This document shows positions 13,790 through 24,572 of a stretch of DNA of 64,000 bases, in pieces (within the stretch, counting starts at the first letter, position 1; each line of letters starts with the position of its first letter). A model generated the notes under the pieces. The model was not told the origin of the DNA. It was given only the letters and a program-made list of their open reading frames with translations, and searched no databases. A program made the translations under genes and the position numbers. Origin of the DNA: Paramecium sonneborni (taxonomy: Eukaryota > Ciliophora > Oligohymenophorea > Peniculida > Parameciidae); contig CAJJDN010000153.1 of NCBI GenBank assembly GCA_905182985.1, positions 124,001 through 188,000 of the forward strand, given 5' to 3'.

Positions 13790-14105
13790 ATGCCAAAAGG
13801 ATAAAATAGTAGAAGTTAAAGCAAATCAGGAAAAAGTAAATATTTTGATAACTAATTTATTAGAAAGTGGATAAGCTACAAAAAAAATAAAGAAATAAGT
13901 TTAAGCTGCTGCTTCTCCTGCAAAGGTTGATGTTGCAACAACAGGAGCAGCACCAAAAACTCCAGTTGCATCAGCTTCGAAAAAGTCTGCAAAAAAATCA
14001 ACTCAAAAAAGTACATAGAAAAGCACATAGAAATCAGTAAAGAAGAGTGGAGCTAAGAACTCAGTTAAAAAAGGTAGTGCTTAAAAAAGTGAAAAGAAAG
14101 CATGA
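13790..14105 (+). CDS. linker-histone H1-like basic protein
   Basis: One intron (13836-13863, 28 nt) leaves 95 residues made of Lys, Ala, Ser, Thr and Gln, with repeated KKS/QKS steps (STQKSTQKSTQKSVKKSG) and SPAK, a typical cyclin-kinase site in H1 tails. It lacks a globular winged-helix domain, as in ciliate macronuclear H1 proteins. It should bind linker DNA and compact macronuclear chromatin (family knowledge). Other Lys/Ala-rich proteins are possible, but size and composition fit best. The NEK gene starts 32 bp downstream. Confidence 0.8.
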
Positions 14106-14137
14106 TGATTAATAATATATAATATAATAATTATAAA

Positions 14138-15556
14138 ATGTCACTTAAAGATTTTAAGATTATGTCAAAATTAGGTTAAGTTAACTAATATGATAGGTGA
14201 GGGAGCATACTCACAAGTATATAAGGTGAAAAGAATTGAAGACAATGCAGAATATGCTTTGAAAAAGGTGAACTTAACAAATTTGAGTGATAAAGAGAAA
14301 TAAAATGCTTTAAACGAAGTTAGAATATTGGCCTCTATTAAACATCCACATATAATAAGCTATAAAGAAGCATTTATTGATATGAATAGTAATTCATTAT
14401 GGTAATAAAATCGATAATAATAAAAAAGTATAGTTATGGAACTGGCAGATAATGGAGATCTATTCTAATAGATATAGAAGTGTATAAAATCAAATACATT
14501 GATGAATGAGAATGATATATTAAAGATAACATTTTAAATTGCAAGTGGTTTAAAGGCATTACATGATTTGAAAATATTTCATAGAGACTTAAAAAGTGCA
14601 AATGTGTTTTTATAATCAAATGGAGATGTGAAACTGGGAGATATGAATGTTTCTAAAGTAGCTAAGAAAGGACTATTGTATACATAAACAGGAACACCAT
14701 ATTATGCAAGTCCAGAAGTATGGAAGGATTAACCATATGATTAAAAATCAGATATATGGTCGTTGGGATGTGTAACATATGAAATTGCTGCTCTTAAACC
14801 TCCATTTAGAGCTGAAGATATGGAAGGATTATATAAGAAAGTTATTAGAGGTTTTATTATCAATATTCTATAGGCTTATATCCAAGACTTCCATCATAAT
14901 ATTCATAAGATTTATAAAATGTTATTCGAATGATGTTATAAGTCTAAACTAATTTAAGACCTACATCTTATGCAATTACAGAACTACCTTATTTTAGTAA
15001 ATTTAAAACTTAAACTATTGATGATCAAAGTAAATTGTTAAATACAATTATATTTCCAAAAAATCAAATTTCTATTGCCAATATGCTACCTAAAGCCAAT
15101 TACAACAATCCTAAATTTAAAACTGAAACTCATTAAAGTAGTGAAACCTAAGAAACTATTAATAGAAATAGATAAACTACTCTTGGAGGAGGATCATAAT
15201 AATCATCCCCTAATCCTACTAGAATTTCATAATATCTAGCAGAATAAGAAATGCTTTTAAGTATTTATATATTAATTAAAGAATAATAGTATTCAGTTAA
15301 TTATGCTGGAAAACATAAAAAAATACATAATTATTCTGATAGGAATGTTATTGCCAAAATATTATTGGATTATTAAAAAGAAGTTCCAATCTATAAATAA
15401 TTAAAATAAAAATATAGAAGATTATCATAAGAAGAAAATTCTTATTTGTATTAAAGAAAGATTAGTCAATTACCAACTTTAGAAGAACATTCTCCAAATT
15501 AAAAAAGAAATCCTCGAAATCAGAGTCTTCCAACTACAAATTTACCTATAATTTGA
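14138..15556 (+). CDS. NEK-family protein kinase
   Basis: Introns at 14175-14196, 14402-14428 and 14851-14873 leave 448 residues. A possible fourth (15261-15281, 21 nt) would give 441. Kinase domain (~8-260): GEGAYSQVYKVKR, VIK-type YALKKV lysine, HPHIISYKEAF, HRDLKSANVF, then GDMNVSKVAKKG where most kinases have DFG, and GTPYYASPEVW with KSDIWSLGC. The activation segment and HRDLKSAN are typical of ciliate NEK kinases acting in cilia length and basal-body control (family knowledge). The tail is Gln/Asn-rich. Confidence in the family is high; the substrate is unknown. Confidence 0.93.
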
Positions 15557-15695
15557 ACATAAACATAAATATTAATATGCTAAATTATATATTAATTTAC
15601 TTATATTTCTATTCTCATTTTTTTTGTTTAATTGCATTAATTTAAATATTTATAATATTTTTGTCATTAATATTTTTTTTAACGATCTTAAATTT

Positions 15696-16474
15696 ATGTA
15701 AGAGTTAGATTTCTTGAGGATTTAGAGAGAGAGTTAGAAATTTTTAGAGATCGATAATATCTTCAACAGATTGGCAAATAATTTCGTAGAAAAAATATTT
15801 GCTTTATTCAAAGAGATTTTCCAATAAGAACACATATACACAATCTAAGTGAGTTAAACTTAACATTATAGGAATTGTTAAAACTAGCAATCTAAAAAGA
15901 GATTCCGTTAAAAGATTTTAAATTAGCAGAACATTACAAATTGAATTCAAATATTTTCAAAGCTAATTTATAAATGATTGTCAATGTAATAATTGATGAC
16001 ATTTGGAGTGCCTACAATAAATAAATTGTACTTGATGAAAAGAGCATAGCAGAACCAAGATAACTGACATAAATAGATGAAGAATCAGCTATTGAATAAT
16101 GTTAAAGTTTAAGTGAAAACTCAATAATTAAAGATAAAAAGGAGGTAGAAATATAAAAATAAGTACATTCTGCTCGATCTCCTCTTGCTAAATTATTAGC
16201 TGGGGATAAATCTCATTAATTTATATCAATTGCCAGTTCTCCTAGACATTCTCGTGATAACAGTTAAAATATGCTCATAAAATAATAAAAATAAGTTATT
16301 CAAAATTCCAAAAAGAAAAATTCATCTTTAATTAAGAATAATAGTATGGATCTTAAAAATTTAGTTGCTGAAGGAATTCTATAACCTAGATCAACTAATC
16401 GATAGTAATTGAGTTTAAGTAATTTACATCTTTTGATGCAAAAAATGTAAGGATAAAAAGAGAATTTAAAATGA
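15696..16474 (+). CDS. coiled-coil/low-complexity protein, unknown
   Basis: ATG 15696 and TGA 16472-16474 with one 23-nt intron (GTGAGT..TTATAG, about 15850-15872) give 251 residues. The first 120 residues look helical and folded (FLEIDNIFNRLANNFVEKI; LKDFKLAEHYKLNS). The rest is Ser/Lys/Gln-rich with SP and RSP sites (HSARSPLAKLL; SSPRHSRD), probably disordered. No signal or TM segment. Not recognised. Confidence 0.75.
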
Positions 16475-16520
16475 TTTATAATTCATTAACACTAAATAAA
16501 TATTTTTACACAAAATAAAA

Positions 16521-16921
16521 ATGGATCAAGATTTAAATCAGAATTTAATTAAGTTAAGCTTACTTTTGAGATAGTAGAATGTTAAAAAACCTATTTATAA
16601 TCCTTCTAAATATTCTAATTTACATCTCTTGTTAGCAAGATCAGTTAGTATTAGCACTGAATCATCTTCCAGAATAATTTAAATCAAATCTAATTTGAAT
16701 ACATAAAATACTACCAAAGTTCAATTTAATCCATAAGAAAAGTAAAACCTTATTTTATTATGATGTCCAGATATTTTGTCAGTAGAAGAATGTCATTGGC
16801 AAAATAATTAAAAACTTGTGATTCATATGTATAAAAACGTAAAATTGAAAGTCAATTTATGAAAACTGATAATCTATGTGGTTTAAAGAGAGTATTCGAA
16901 ATCGGAAACACGATTCTTTGA
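16521..16921 (+). CDS. small basic protein, unknown
   Basis: A 29-nt intron (16742-16770) joins two frames and removes an internal TGA, giving 123 residues (MDQDLNQNLIKLSLLLRQQN...). The second exon continues YFVSRRMSLAKQLKT and ends VFEIGNTIL. Basic, Ser-rich, without a known domain. Without splicing, two overlapping mini-ORFs would share an ATGA, so splicing is the simpler reading. Confidence 0.65.
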
Positions 16922-16976
16922 TTATAATATTTTGATCATAAATATATTAATTCAATATAAATAAATTATAAATACT

Positions 16977-17513
16977 ATGGATCTGATTGTTATGCCATGT
17001 ACTTTATAAAAGAGAACTCCAAAAAGGTTTGATACTTAAAATTAGGAATCCTATCATCAAGGAAAAACAACACCTCTAAAAAATAACCATAGAAAAATTT
17101 CAACAACTTCTCCAAGAGTTAGATTCCATTCCTAAACTGACAAAAAATATGAAGACAAAGGTGTAGGATGTGATCTTTTTGAAAATGCATAAATAACAAA
17201 GACTTTTTAATTTAATATGCCTCAAATTGAGAATTTTATATAACCGCCACTTATTCCTGATAAAAAAGTGTTGAAGAAGAAAAATGGCTTAATTATATTT
17301 AAACCAATTCCAAAGGAATATCATCTGAAGACATTTTACTAAAGTCCTAAAAATTACACTATTATAAATAATGTAAAAAAGAGAGATTTCAGACTTAAGA
17401 AAATGATGGACACAGAATTAATGAAATAAAGTTTGGAAAAAGAAAAGTGGTTTACTGATAGAAATTGCCGTATTTTCTTAAATGATTTATGGTCTGATTC
17501 CTATTTTCAATGA
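16977..17513 (+). CDS. basic protein, unknown
   Basis: Intronless 178-residue frame (MDLIVMPCTLQKRTPKRF). Basic throughout, with the run LKKKNGLIIFKPIPKEY in the middle and an aromatic C-terminus (FFLNDLWSDSYFQ-like end). An SPRVRFHS stretch resembles an RVxF-type site, but the context is weak. No TM, no signal, no recognised family. It sits in a co-directional run of small plus-strand genes. Confidence 0.75.
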
Positions 17514-17614
17514 ATTTAGCTAATGAATTACTAATTTATTTTTAAATGGTTTAGTTTTGATAGGAAATGTGTTAATATATATATATATTATTAATCTAAA
17601 ATCTTGATTCAGAG

Positions 17615-18192
17615 ATGTAAGATGTAATTATGAAAATATCATAAATAGAAAAAAGAACAAACCAAGTTTGAAAATTTTCTAAGACGATTTAAAGATTTAA
17701 TTGATTCATATTTAGCACCAACACCTGAACCAGAAGAATAACCAAAGCATTAAGTAACAAAACAAAAAAAGCAAAAAAAACAAAAAGATCCATTAGCACC
17801 TAAGATGCCTAAATCAGCGTTCATCTTTTATTTTTAAGACAAAAGAGAGAAATTTTAATTGCAATATCCAAGTCTTATTTTTTGCTATGTTAGATCTACA
17901 ATTTTAAGAAATCACTAAATTAATTGCTAGTGAATGGAAAGATTTGCCTAAAGAAATTTAGTAGGTACTTAAATATTTTTTTCACCTATAGTCATATCAT
18001 GATTAAGCCTTTAAAGACAGAAGTCGCTATTCATAAGAAAATGAACTCTATTGCACATAAACAGGAAAACAAATCAACGGTAAAAGCTAAGCTAAAACGA
18101 ATAAATCAAATGCAAAAAAAGAAAAAGTCTAATAAAAAGTAGATCAAGATGAAGATAATGATTCTTTTGGTGCAGACATAGGTTAGGAATGA
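17615..18192 (+). CDS. HMG-box chromatin protein
   Basis: Three introns (17624-17648, 17872-17893, 17965-17991) leave 167 residues. A short acidic/Pro N-terminus and a Lys/Gln stretch lead into one HMG box (~65-130): PKMPKSAFIFYFQDKREK, then NLQFQEITKLIASEWKDLP and YHDQAFKDRSRY, matching the three-helix consensus with the key Phe/Tyr/Trp residues. A Lys-rich then acidic tail (DQDEDNDSF) follows, as in HMGB/NHP6-type proteins. It should bend DNA without strong sequence preference in the nucleus. It lies in the same run as the H1-like gene. Confidence 0.9.
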
Positions 18193-18446
18193 TATCTATA
18201 TAAAAATACATCTGAAATAATTAAAGTTCAAAATATTCATAGGAATTTGGTTTTTTTTATCTATATAAATATTATAGAAAATTTGATCTTATTAAATTCT
18301 TTATGCAAATCCTTCAATTCGAAATGAAAAGAATTCATTAAAGAAAAATATAAAATAATTTTATTAGGAACGAAAGTAGATATAAAATAAATGTTAAAAG
18401 GAGTGAAAGTTGATTAATGAATATTAATAGATAAATGAACTGTTTA

Positions 18447-18657
18447 ATGTTTTCTTTTAATTAAGAATAATAATAAATAATACTTCTAAATCGTTATTTA
18501 AATCTTTTTTTAGATAAAATATTAAATTAGTGTTTAGCAGTTTTATTTCAATGAAATTAGTTTAAGTAATGAAAATGAAGAATTAAATAGAAAAAAAATG
18601 TGTGAGTGGGTGTATACTCAAATTACTTTTGAGAAATTTGATAGATTTCTGATATGA
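18447..18657 (+). CDS. small protein, unknown
   Basis: A 31-nt intron (18530-18560, GTGTTTAG..AATTAG) joins MFSFNQEQQQIILLNRYL to a second exon ending CEWVYTQITFEKFDRFLI, giving 59 residues. The spliced length is a multiple of three and both exons look coding. The 254 bp before it show no supported gene. Function unknown; it could be a subunit-type microprotein. Confidence 0.55.
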
Positions 18658-18728
18658 TTTTAAATATTATAATATTGTATAATTTTGTGACTTTATTAAT
18701 TAATCACTATTTAATTAAAGTAATTAAA

Positions 18729-19258
18729 ATGCAAGGAAATTAAAATGATGAGTTTTATTTGAGATATTAGTAAGTTTATAAAATGTATGAGTAGTGTTGG
18801 ACATAAAGGGATTTATGGACATGAATTCTTAGAATTTGAGTTTCGGAATGATGGAAGACTACGTTATGCAAATAATTCAAATTATAAATAAGATGTTTTA
18901 ATTAGAAAGGAATGTTTTGTATCTGAGTCAGTGATTTCTGAATTCAAGAGAATTATAGAAGAATCAGAAATAATAAAGTATGAATTTGAATATAATGAAA
19001 GAGAAAATGATTCTAAATGGCCTGCACCTGATAAAATAGGAAGATAAGAATTAGAAATAAAATTAGGAAATGCTCATATTTCATTTACAACATCAAAATT
19101 AGGATCAATTCATGATGTATAAAACAGTTAAGACCCAGATGGTTTGAGAGTTTTCTTCTATTTGATATAGGATTTGAAATGTTTTGTATTTTCATTAATA
19201 GGACTTCATTTTAGAGTAAGCATCTATTAAATTATGATAGATAAAACCTGTGAATTGA
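18729..19258 (+). CDS. MAGO: Mago nashi, exon-junction-complex core subunit
   Basis: Introns 18770-18794 and 19216-19240 (25 nt each) leave 159 residues, very close to the usual 146-150. Nearly the whole family signature is readable: [31 protein letters not shown], then [39 protein letters not shown] and [14 protein letters not shown] at the end. Mago pairs with Y14 and clamps eIF4AIII on spliced mRNA near exon junctions (family knowledge). A functional EJC core is notable in a genome with ~25-nt introns. The second intron decides the true C-terminus; reading through it would add an unrelated tail. Confidence 0.97.
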
Positions 19259-19408
19259 ATGATTATTATGCGTTAATTATATTTTTAAATATAAAAAGTA
19301 AATTTATTGAGATGAGTAAAAAGATGAATGGTTTTTATTTCTGGATTCTTGAAGACTAAAAAAATAATACAAAAAAATAATTTTAAATTGATTAACATAT
19401 TTATGTTT

Positions 19409-20932
19409 TCATACCTTGACAAGCCCAAATAAGCCACTATGCATAGGTAATTTACAAACTCTACTTTTTTCTTCTTCTTTTCTATTTTAAATAGGAATAT
19501 ATTCTCTTTGATCTTCTCCAACATAGAGTTATCTTGGTCTGCTGATTCTTTAGACTTTTTCAGACATCATTTCCATCCATTAACAAATCCAACCAATACT
19601 TCTTTATACTGCAAACATAACAGTAAACATAGAAGTAGGGATGCTTAAAGCTTCATAAACAATTCCAGTGTAGAAATCAACATTGGGATATAATTTTCTT
19701 TATATAAAATAATCTTCTTTTAAAGCAGTTTATTCTAATTAGATTGCCAACTAAGATTTATTAAGATAAGATAGATACTTCTAAAATATCATTAGCTCTT
19801 TTTGTTTTCTCAAGAACATTGTAACACATTTCCTACATAACTTTAGCTCTTGGATCATAATTCTTATAGACTCTATGTCCAAAACCCATTAATCTAAACG
19901 AATTATCTTTTGATTTAGCCTTTTAGAGATATTTAGGAATATTTTCCTTATTTCCTATTTCTTTAAGCATATTTAAAACAGCTTCATTAGCACCTCCATG
20001 ATAAGGTCCCCATAAAGCTGTAATTCCAGCTGCAATACATGCAAATGGATTAGCTAATGAAGAACCAGCTATTCTAACAGTAGAAGTAGAAGCATTTTAT
20101 TCATGATCTGCATGTAACATAAAAATAGTATCTAATGCTTTAACAATTACTTTATCTACATTAAAATCATTCATAGGTGTAGAAAACATCTTAAATTATT
20201 GTTATATCATTACCATATATAAGAAATTCTCAATAAAAGAATACTTTTTACTAGGATATACAATAGGTAATCCTAAAGCTGTTCTATATGCATAAGCAGC
20301 TAATGTTGGCATTTTAGCTACTAATTTAATAGCTATATATTCTCTATCTCTTGGATCATTTACATCAAAATCTTTATGCATAAAAGCACTCAAAGCTCCT
20401 ACCACTCCAACCATAATTGCCATCGGATGACTATCTGATGCAAAACCCTTATAAAATTCTATTAGTTTCTCATTTATCATCATTTCACTCACCATTGTCT
20501 CCTCAAATAATTACAATTCTTTTTAAGATGGAAGATGTCCATATATAAATAAATAACACACTTCTATATATGAAGAATATTTAGCTAAAATCTCTATCGG
20601 ATATCCTCTATATAATAATTCTCCTTTATCACCATCTATGTAAGTCATCGTTGACATACATCTAAATTCATTATTATTATTAATTTATACGCTCCTGTTG
20701 ATGAAAATCCAGGATCTAAAGTGAAATATCCAGATTTAGAATATAACTATGTAATATCAATCATAGGAGGACCTTTTGTCCCCTTAAATATTGGTAGTTG
20801 CACTGTTTTCCCATTTGGTAAAGTTAAAGTTGCAATATCCGAAGAAAGTGGGCAAATTGGTACAGTTTTTTCCATCTTTGATTTTTGAGAATCTATTGTT
20901 TCTTGATGCCATTTATGAGGAGATTGCGACAT
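19409..20932 (-). CDS. citrate synthase, bacterial (GltA-like) type
   Basis: Introns 19751-19778 and 20662-20690 leave 488 residues. An N-terminal ~50-residue domain is followed by [32 protein letters not shown], the SHPMAI helix, and catalytic His/Asp segments [24 protein letters not shown] and [11 protein letters not shown], then SRPRQLYVGE. This matches bacterial GltA and plant peroxisomal citrate synthases more than the usual mitochondrial form. It condenses acetyl-CoA and oxaloacetate to citrate. No clear mitochondrial presequence is seen at [10 protein letters not shown]. After REYIPIQNRK an unusual ~20-residue tail precedes TGA; a missed intron there is possible. Confidence 0.95.
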
Positions 20933-21075
20933 TTTAATTAAAAGATAACTTAAATATTAAATTTAATACGCATCATTAATTCATATTTTTAATATAGTAT
21001 GTTATAAAATTTATACAATTGTATATTTGTTATATTCATTTCATATGCATCTGCAATTTAATTTATCAAAATTAA

Positions 21076-21537
21076 TCATTTTTCTCTATATTTCTTTCTT
21101 TCTTCAACAATATCTTCCCAATGATTCCAAGCTTTCATTCCATACATAGCAATATCATCTCTTCCTCCACATGTTACATAATTACCTTCTTTATCAAAAA
21201 TACATAAATGTGGTATTGTTTATGGTCTGCAAATTCTAGTTAAATAACTTATTGCCATCTTCTCAGACCATGGAATTGCCAACCATGGCATTTTCTAATA
21301 ATACTTAATGAAATCTCTTTCATCCTCATCATGAGTCACAAGTACTATTTCAAAATTCTTAGTCTTTTTTATTTCCTCATAGAAATGTTTTAACATTCCT
21401 GTGAATTGTCTACAAGGTGGACACCAACTTGCAGAAAAGTATAATCCCCAAAAATGATACTTTGAAAAATCAGGTTTTGGTTTGATTTCATTCCCTTCTT
21501 ACAAATTTTCAGATAATAGCTAAGAAAAATTTTTCAT
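21076..21537 (-). CDS. tryparedoxin/nucleoredoxin-like thioredoxin-fold protein
   Basis: Intronless, 153 residues. It has the thioredoxin fold with the active site FSASWCPPCRQFTGML (~32-47), where the WCPPC motif is that of the tryparedoxin/nucleoredoxin group. Family residues follow (LVTHDEDERDFIKYY; MPWLAIPWSE; the cis-Pro region RPQTIPHLCIFD). It should catalyse thiol-disulphide exchange in the cytosol. There is no signal peptide. It ends with a helix WEDIVEERKKYREK. The start at MKNFSQLL is the first ATG. Confidence 0.93.
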
Positions 21538-21628
21538 TAAATTATGGCTTTAATTATATTTAATTTTATTCACCTTTATTTCTCATTTTTTAATATATTA
21601 AATTATTCTTTATTTTAATAAATAAGTA

Positions 21629-22192
21629 TCAATAATTGCAAGAATATCCATCTACTGCGATTTCAATTATCATAATATATTGATTATTTCTATATATCTA
21701 ATCTTATAAGAATGATTTTTTAATTAATATCAATATAAAACAAACTTATTACTCATAGCATTTATGTTAATAAAATTAAATCAAATTGATTTTTAATTAA
21801 CCAAAAAATAATTGTTAAGCAGAAAAGAATATTTGATTTTGCCTAAATTGAAAAATCTAAAATTTAAGGGAAATTTTTTTTTATTTGCAATTTTTTATAA
21901 AATAATTAGTAGAAATTTAACAAAAATATAATAATAAACATATTGAATTTATTTTTTTTTTAATATCTACTTAAACATTATCAAACGTAGAGTATTAGGA
22001 TACTGATTAAATTTATAAACTTTGAATTCGATTAAGAAATTTAGAATTTAATTAAAATTTTAGTAAGTCAAATAAGGTAATATACAATAATTGAACTTTT
22101 TCAATTTTAATTTGTAGTATTAAAGTGATATTTAAAAGGAATGGCATAATCATTAGTGTTATTTTAGTAGGATAATCTTGAAAATAATTCAT
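21629..22192 (-). CDS. long ciliate-code ORF, doubtful
   Basis: The 1,040-bp gap between the thioredoxin-like gene and the NOT4-like gene holds one long minus-strand frame with no TGA: 187 codons from ATG 22190-22192 (MNYFQDYPTKITLMIMPFLL), and it stays open upstream of that ATG as well. The product is rich in Ile, Leu, Phe, Gln and Lys, which AT-rich noncoding DNA could also give. No motif is recognised. It may be a fast-evolving or decayed gene, or chance. The flanks (21538-21628, 22193-22577) show nothing else. Confidence 0.3.
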
Positions 22193-22577
22193 CTAGTTGA
22201 AATATTATATTTTATTATAAATAATTATCTTATATATTTTTGAGCTTTGTTTTGTTATAAAAATCAGAAGTGAGGATATATCTTTATTTGATAAGGTATT
22301 CAAGCTCCTTTTTTTTTAATATCTGGTTAAAATTTTTAAATTGCTAATGTAAACGCTAAAATAAAATTAGAAATTAATTTTTAGTTTGATTAATATAAAA
22401 AAACAAGATATAAGAATAATAAGGAAAGTCACAATTAGTTCGTCCTCCTTAAAACATTAAAAAAAATAAACATAATCAAGTAAAAAGTAAACATTAATAT
22501 ATTGTATTGATGAAATAAATTATTAGAATAAGTTGATTTAAAGATAATTAAAAATGAATTTATTTTTATTTTATTAA

Positions 22578-23657
22578 TCATTTTTGTAGATATTATTTTA
22601 TTTATTATATTGCCTCATAATCCTATGGGACATTTTTACTATTTGTAAATTTAAATCTCGAGTTGCTATTGCCATCTCCATCCACTATAAATAAAAAAAA
22701 GAAATACTTTTTAGGATGACAGCTTCCACTCTTTTTTCAATATCTATAGGCTTTTATTATATAGGTTATGATATTTCTTATTATTATTAAGTTTCTTTTA
22801 TTTCTTCCAATTATAAATTTAATAATTATTGTTATTAAATTGGATCAACAATTCTTTCTTTTATCATGTTATCTAAAATATTTTATGTGGTTGGAAATAT
22901 TGATTTTTGTAGGGCATTTTTGTAATTAATTTTTGTGTAAAACTTTTTGAAGTTAGCTTAAGCTAATTTTTGTGAATAAGAAAATAACCACTTAGAGTTA
23001 TTCATTTCTTCCTAAATATAATTAAAAGTGCATACTTTTTTCAATACTTGTGTATTGTCTTTGTCTTTTGGGTGCTGATGTAAGTAAACACAATCCTTGA
23101 TTTTACATTATTAACCTTTTAAGAAGTTTGTGCAATATTTGGTGGTTCCAAAAGAAGCTTTAACTTATCTGTCGTGTAAGGGAAATTTTTCACATGCCAA
23201 AACAAATAAATAATAATTATATTTACTAAGATTGCTAATGATGCTTCTTATTCATTTCGATAAGTAATATAAGCAGCATGAGATGGGGGATTAAAAGTAT
23301 TACTTTGAATCACAATTAATTTTTAGATTTATCCATATTGACCAAAATATTCAAGTTTTTTTAATTGCTGTAATAAAAATATAAGATTACATCTTCTTTA
23401 GCAATATTAGGTGCTAAACCAATTACATATATGAGATTCTTGCAAATTATTCTGATTTCAGCTAATAAGGATTTATTTTGTAAATTGATTTCTTTAAAAG
23501 AATAGAGGGTTTTTGGTTTAGGTGAATCACAACTGTCCCAATCTTCTTGGTCTGAACATTCACAATCACTTAAATTGCAATATTAGCAAATCTCTGATTA
23601 ATTGGTTTAATTTTTCATTCTTTAATTTATATTACTAACTAAAACTTTAGACATCAT
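22578..23657 (-). CDS. NOT4-like RRM protein lacking the RING domain
   Basis: About 334 residues after removing two clear introns (23 nt each) and a 29-nt segment at 23198-23226. The central region matches the CNOT4/NOT4 RRM and the zinc-finger that follows it: KNLIYVIGLAPNIAKED, LEYFGQYGQIQKLIV, AAYITYRNEQEA, ACEKFPLHDRQ, KASFGTTKYCTNFLKG, and C..DCVYLH. NOT4 is an E3 ligase and CCR4-NOT subunit, but the N-terminal C4C4 RING is missing; only a short Cys/Asp-rich stretch (CQYCNLSDCECSDQED) precedes the RRM. It probably keeps RNA or CCR4-NOT contacts without ligase activity (inference). The 29-nt segment starts GTAAAT but ends TTTTG, not AG. Confidence 0.8.
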
Positions 23658-23798
23658 ATATTTTCTTTAATAATATTGTAAATATTTATATATTTAAAAT
23701 ATACCTAAAACATTATACTCATATTATTTTAAATATTGTAAGTACATTTTACTCTAATTCTCAACAACTTTATTGGATTTCAACACAACCAAAGATTT

Positions 23799-24468
23799 AA
23801 ATGATTAGAAAATTTAATTCAAAGAAAACCTTGTATTAAATTATAGAGTTGATAATGGATTTAAAATCATATAGGGAATTTTCAATTACAGACATTAGAG
23901 AGTGATAGAACTGTTGATACATATGTCTAAACATGCAAATTGACTTTTATAAATCATCTTGAAGTGTGTTTATAAAATTACTAACTCTTTTTTATTCAGT
24001 AAACTAATACATGAAGCATTATGAAATTTCAACAAATTATTATATGCATAAACAAATAGATAATTCAAATGAGAATTAATTCCATAAGGCTTATTTAAAT
24101 AAATATGATTGCAGAGATCTAAAAAAATAGTAAATAAGTATTAGAACTATATCATAAATAAATTTTTAGATTTTCAAAGAGGAAATAATTAATAAGTATT
24201 CTCTTTCGTTATGAAATTAAATGAAGAAAGTAAAATTTAAGTAGAAATATGTTGAATTAAGATTATAAAATAAACTAATAGGGTACTTCAACTAAAAGAA
24301 AATGGAGAAAAGAGTAGAGATTCAAAATTCATAGGCTCCAAATGAATTTAGTGATTATGATTTTTCAATTTGGTTTCATTTAATAATTTGAGCTGGTAAA
24401 GAGAAGAGAAATATTAAAGGAGAGTAAAAATTTAAGAATAGATGTAGATTCTTTAGTATAATTATTGA
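23799..24468 (+). CDS. intron-rich small protein, start unresolved
   Basis: Several plus-strand exon-like stretches join into one product when introns of ~27-32 nt are removed: FQLQTLESDRTVDTYVQTC, then YEISTNYYMHKQIDNS, then KQKYVELRLQNKLIGYF, then QNSQAPNEFSDYDFS, ending KIQEQMQILQYNY at TGA 24466-24468. No ATG connects to the first stretch in frame; the given start is the nearest ATG. It is therefore either an unresolved 5' exon or a gene that has lost its start. Mostly helical and polar; family unknown. A tRNA lies 104 bp downstream. Confidence 0.4.
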
Positions 24469-24572
24469 TAAATTAAAAAAATCTTATTAAAATCTATTAT
24501 TATATTCAAAAATAAATAATATATTGGAAAGATGATATATTTATGAATAGAAACTAAGTATTTATTGAGTTT

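Noticed and set aside
16761..16921. A separate mini-gene whose ATG overlaps the previous TGA
   Set aside because: A 29-nt intron at 16742-16770 joins both parts in one frame, a simpler explanation than overlapping start and stop codons in a eukaryote.
19259..19408. C-terminal extension of Mago and a minus-strand ORF at 19285-19524
   Set aside because: Removing the 25-nt intron gives the canonical IKPVN ending of Mago. The minus ORF is mostly intergenic and runs into the citrate synthase 3' end in a different frame.
22691..22740. Apparent 20-nt intron between FLKG and DCVYLH in the NOT4-like gene (first reading, near 23100)
   Set aside because: Reading straight through gives KGQQCKIKDCVYLH, which matches the family finger without any intron.
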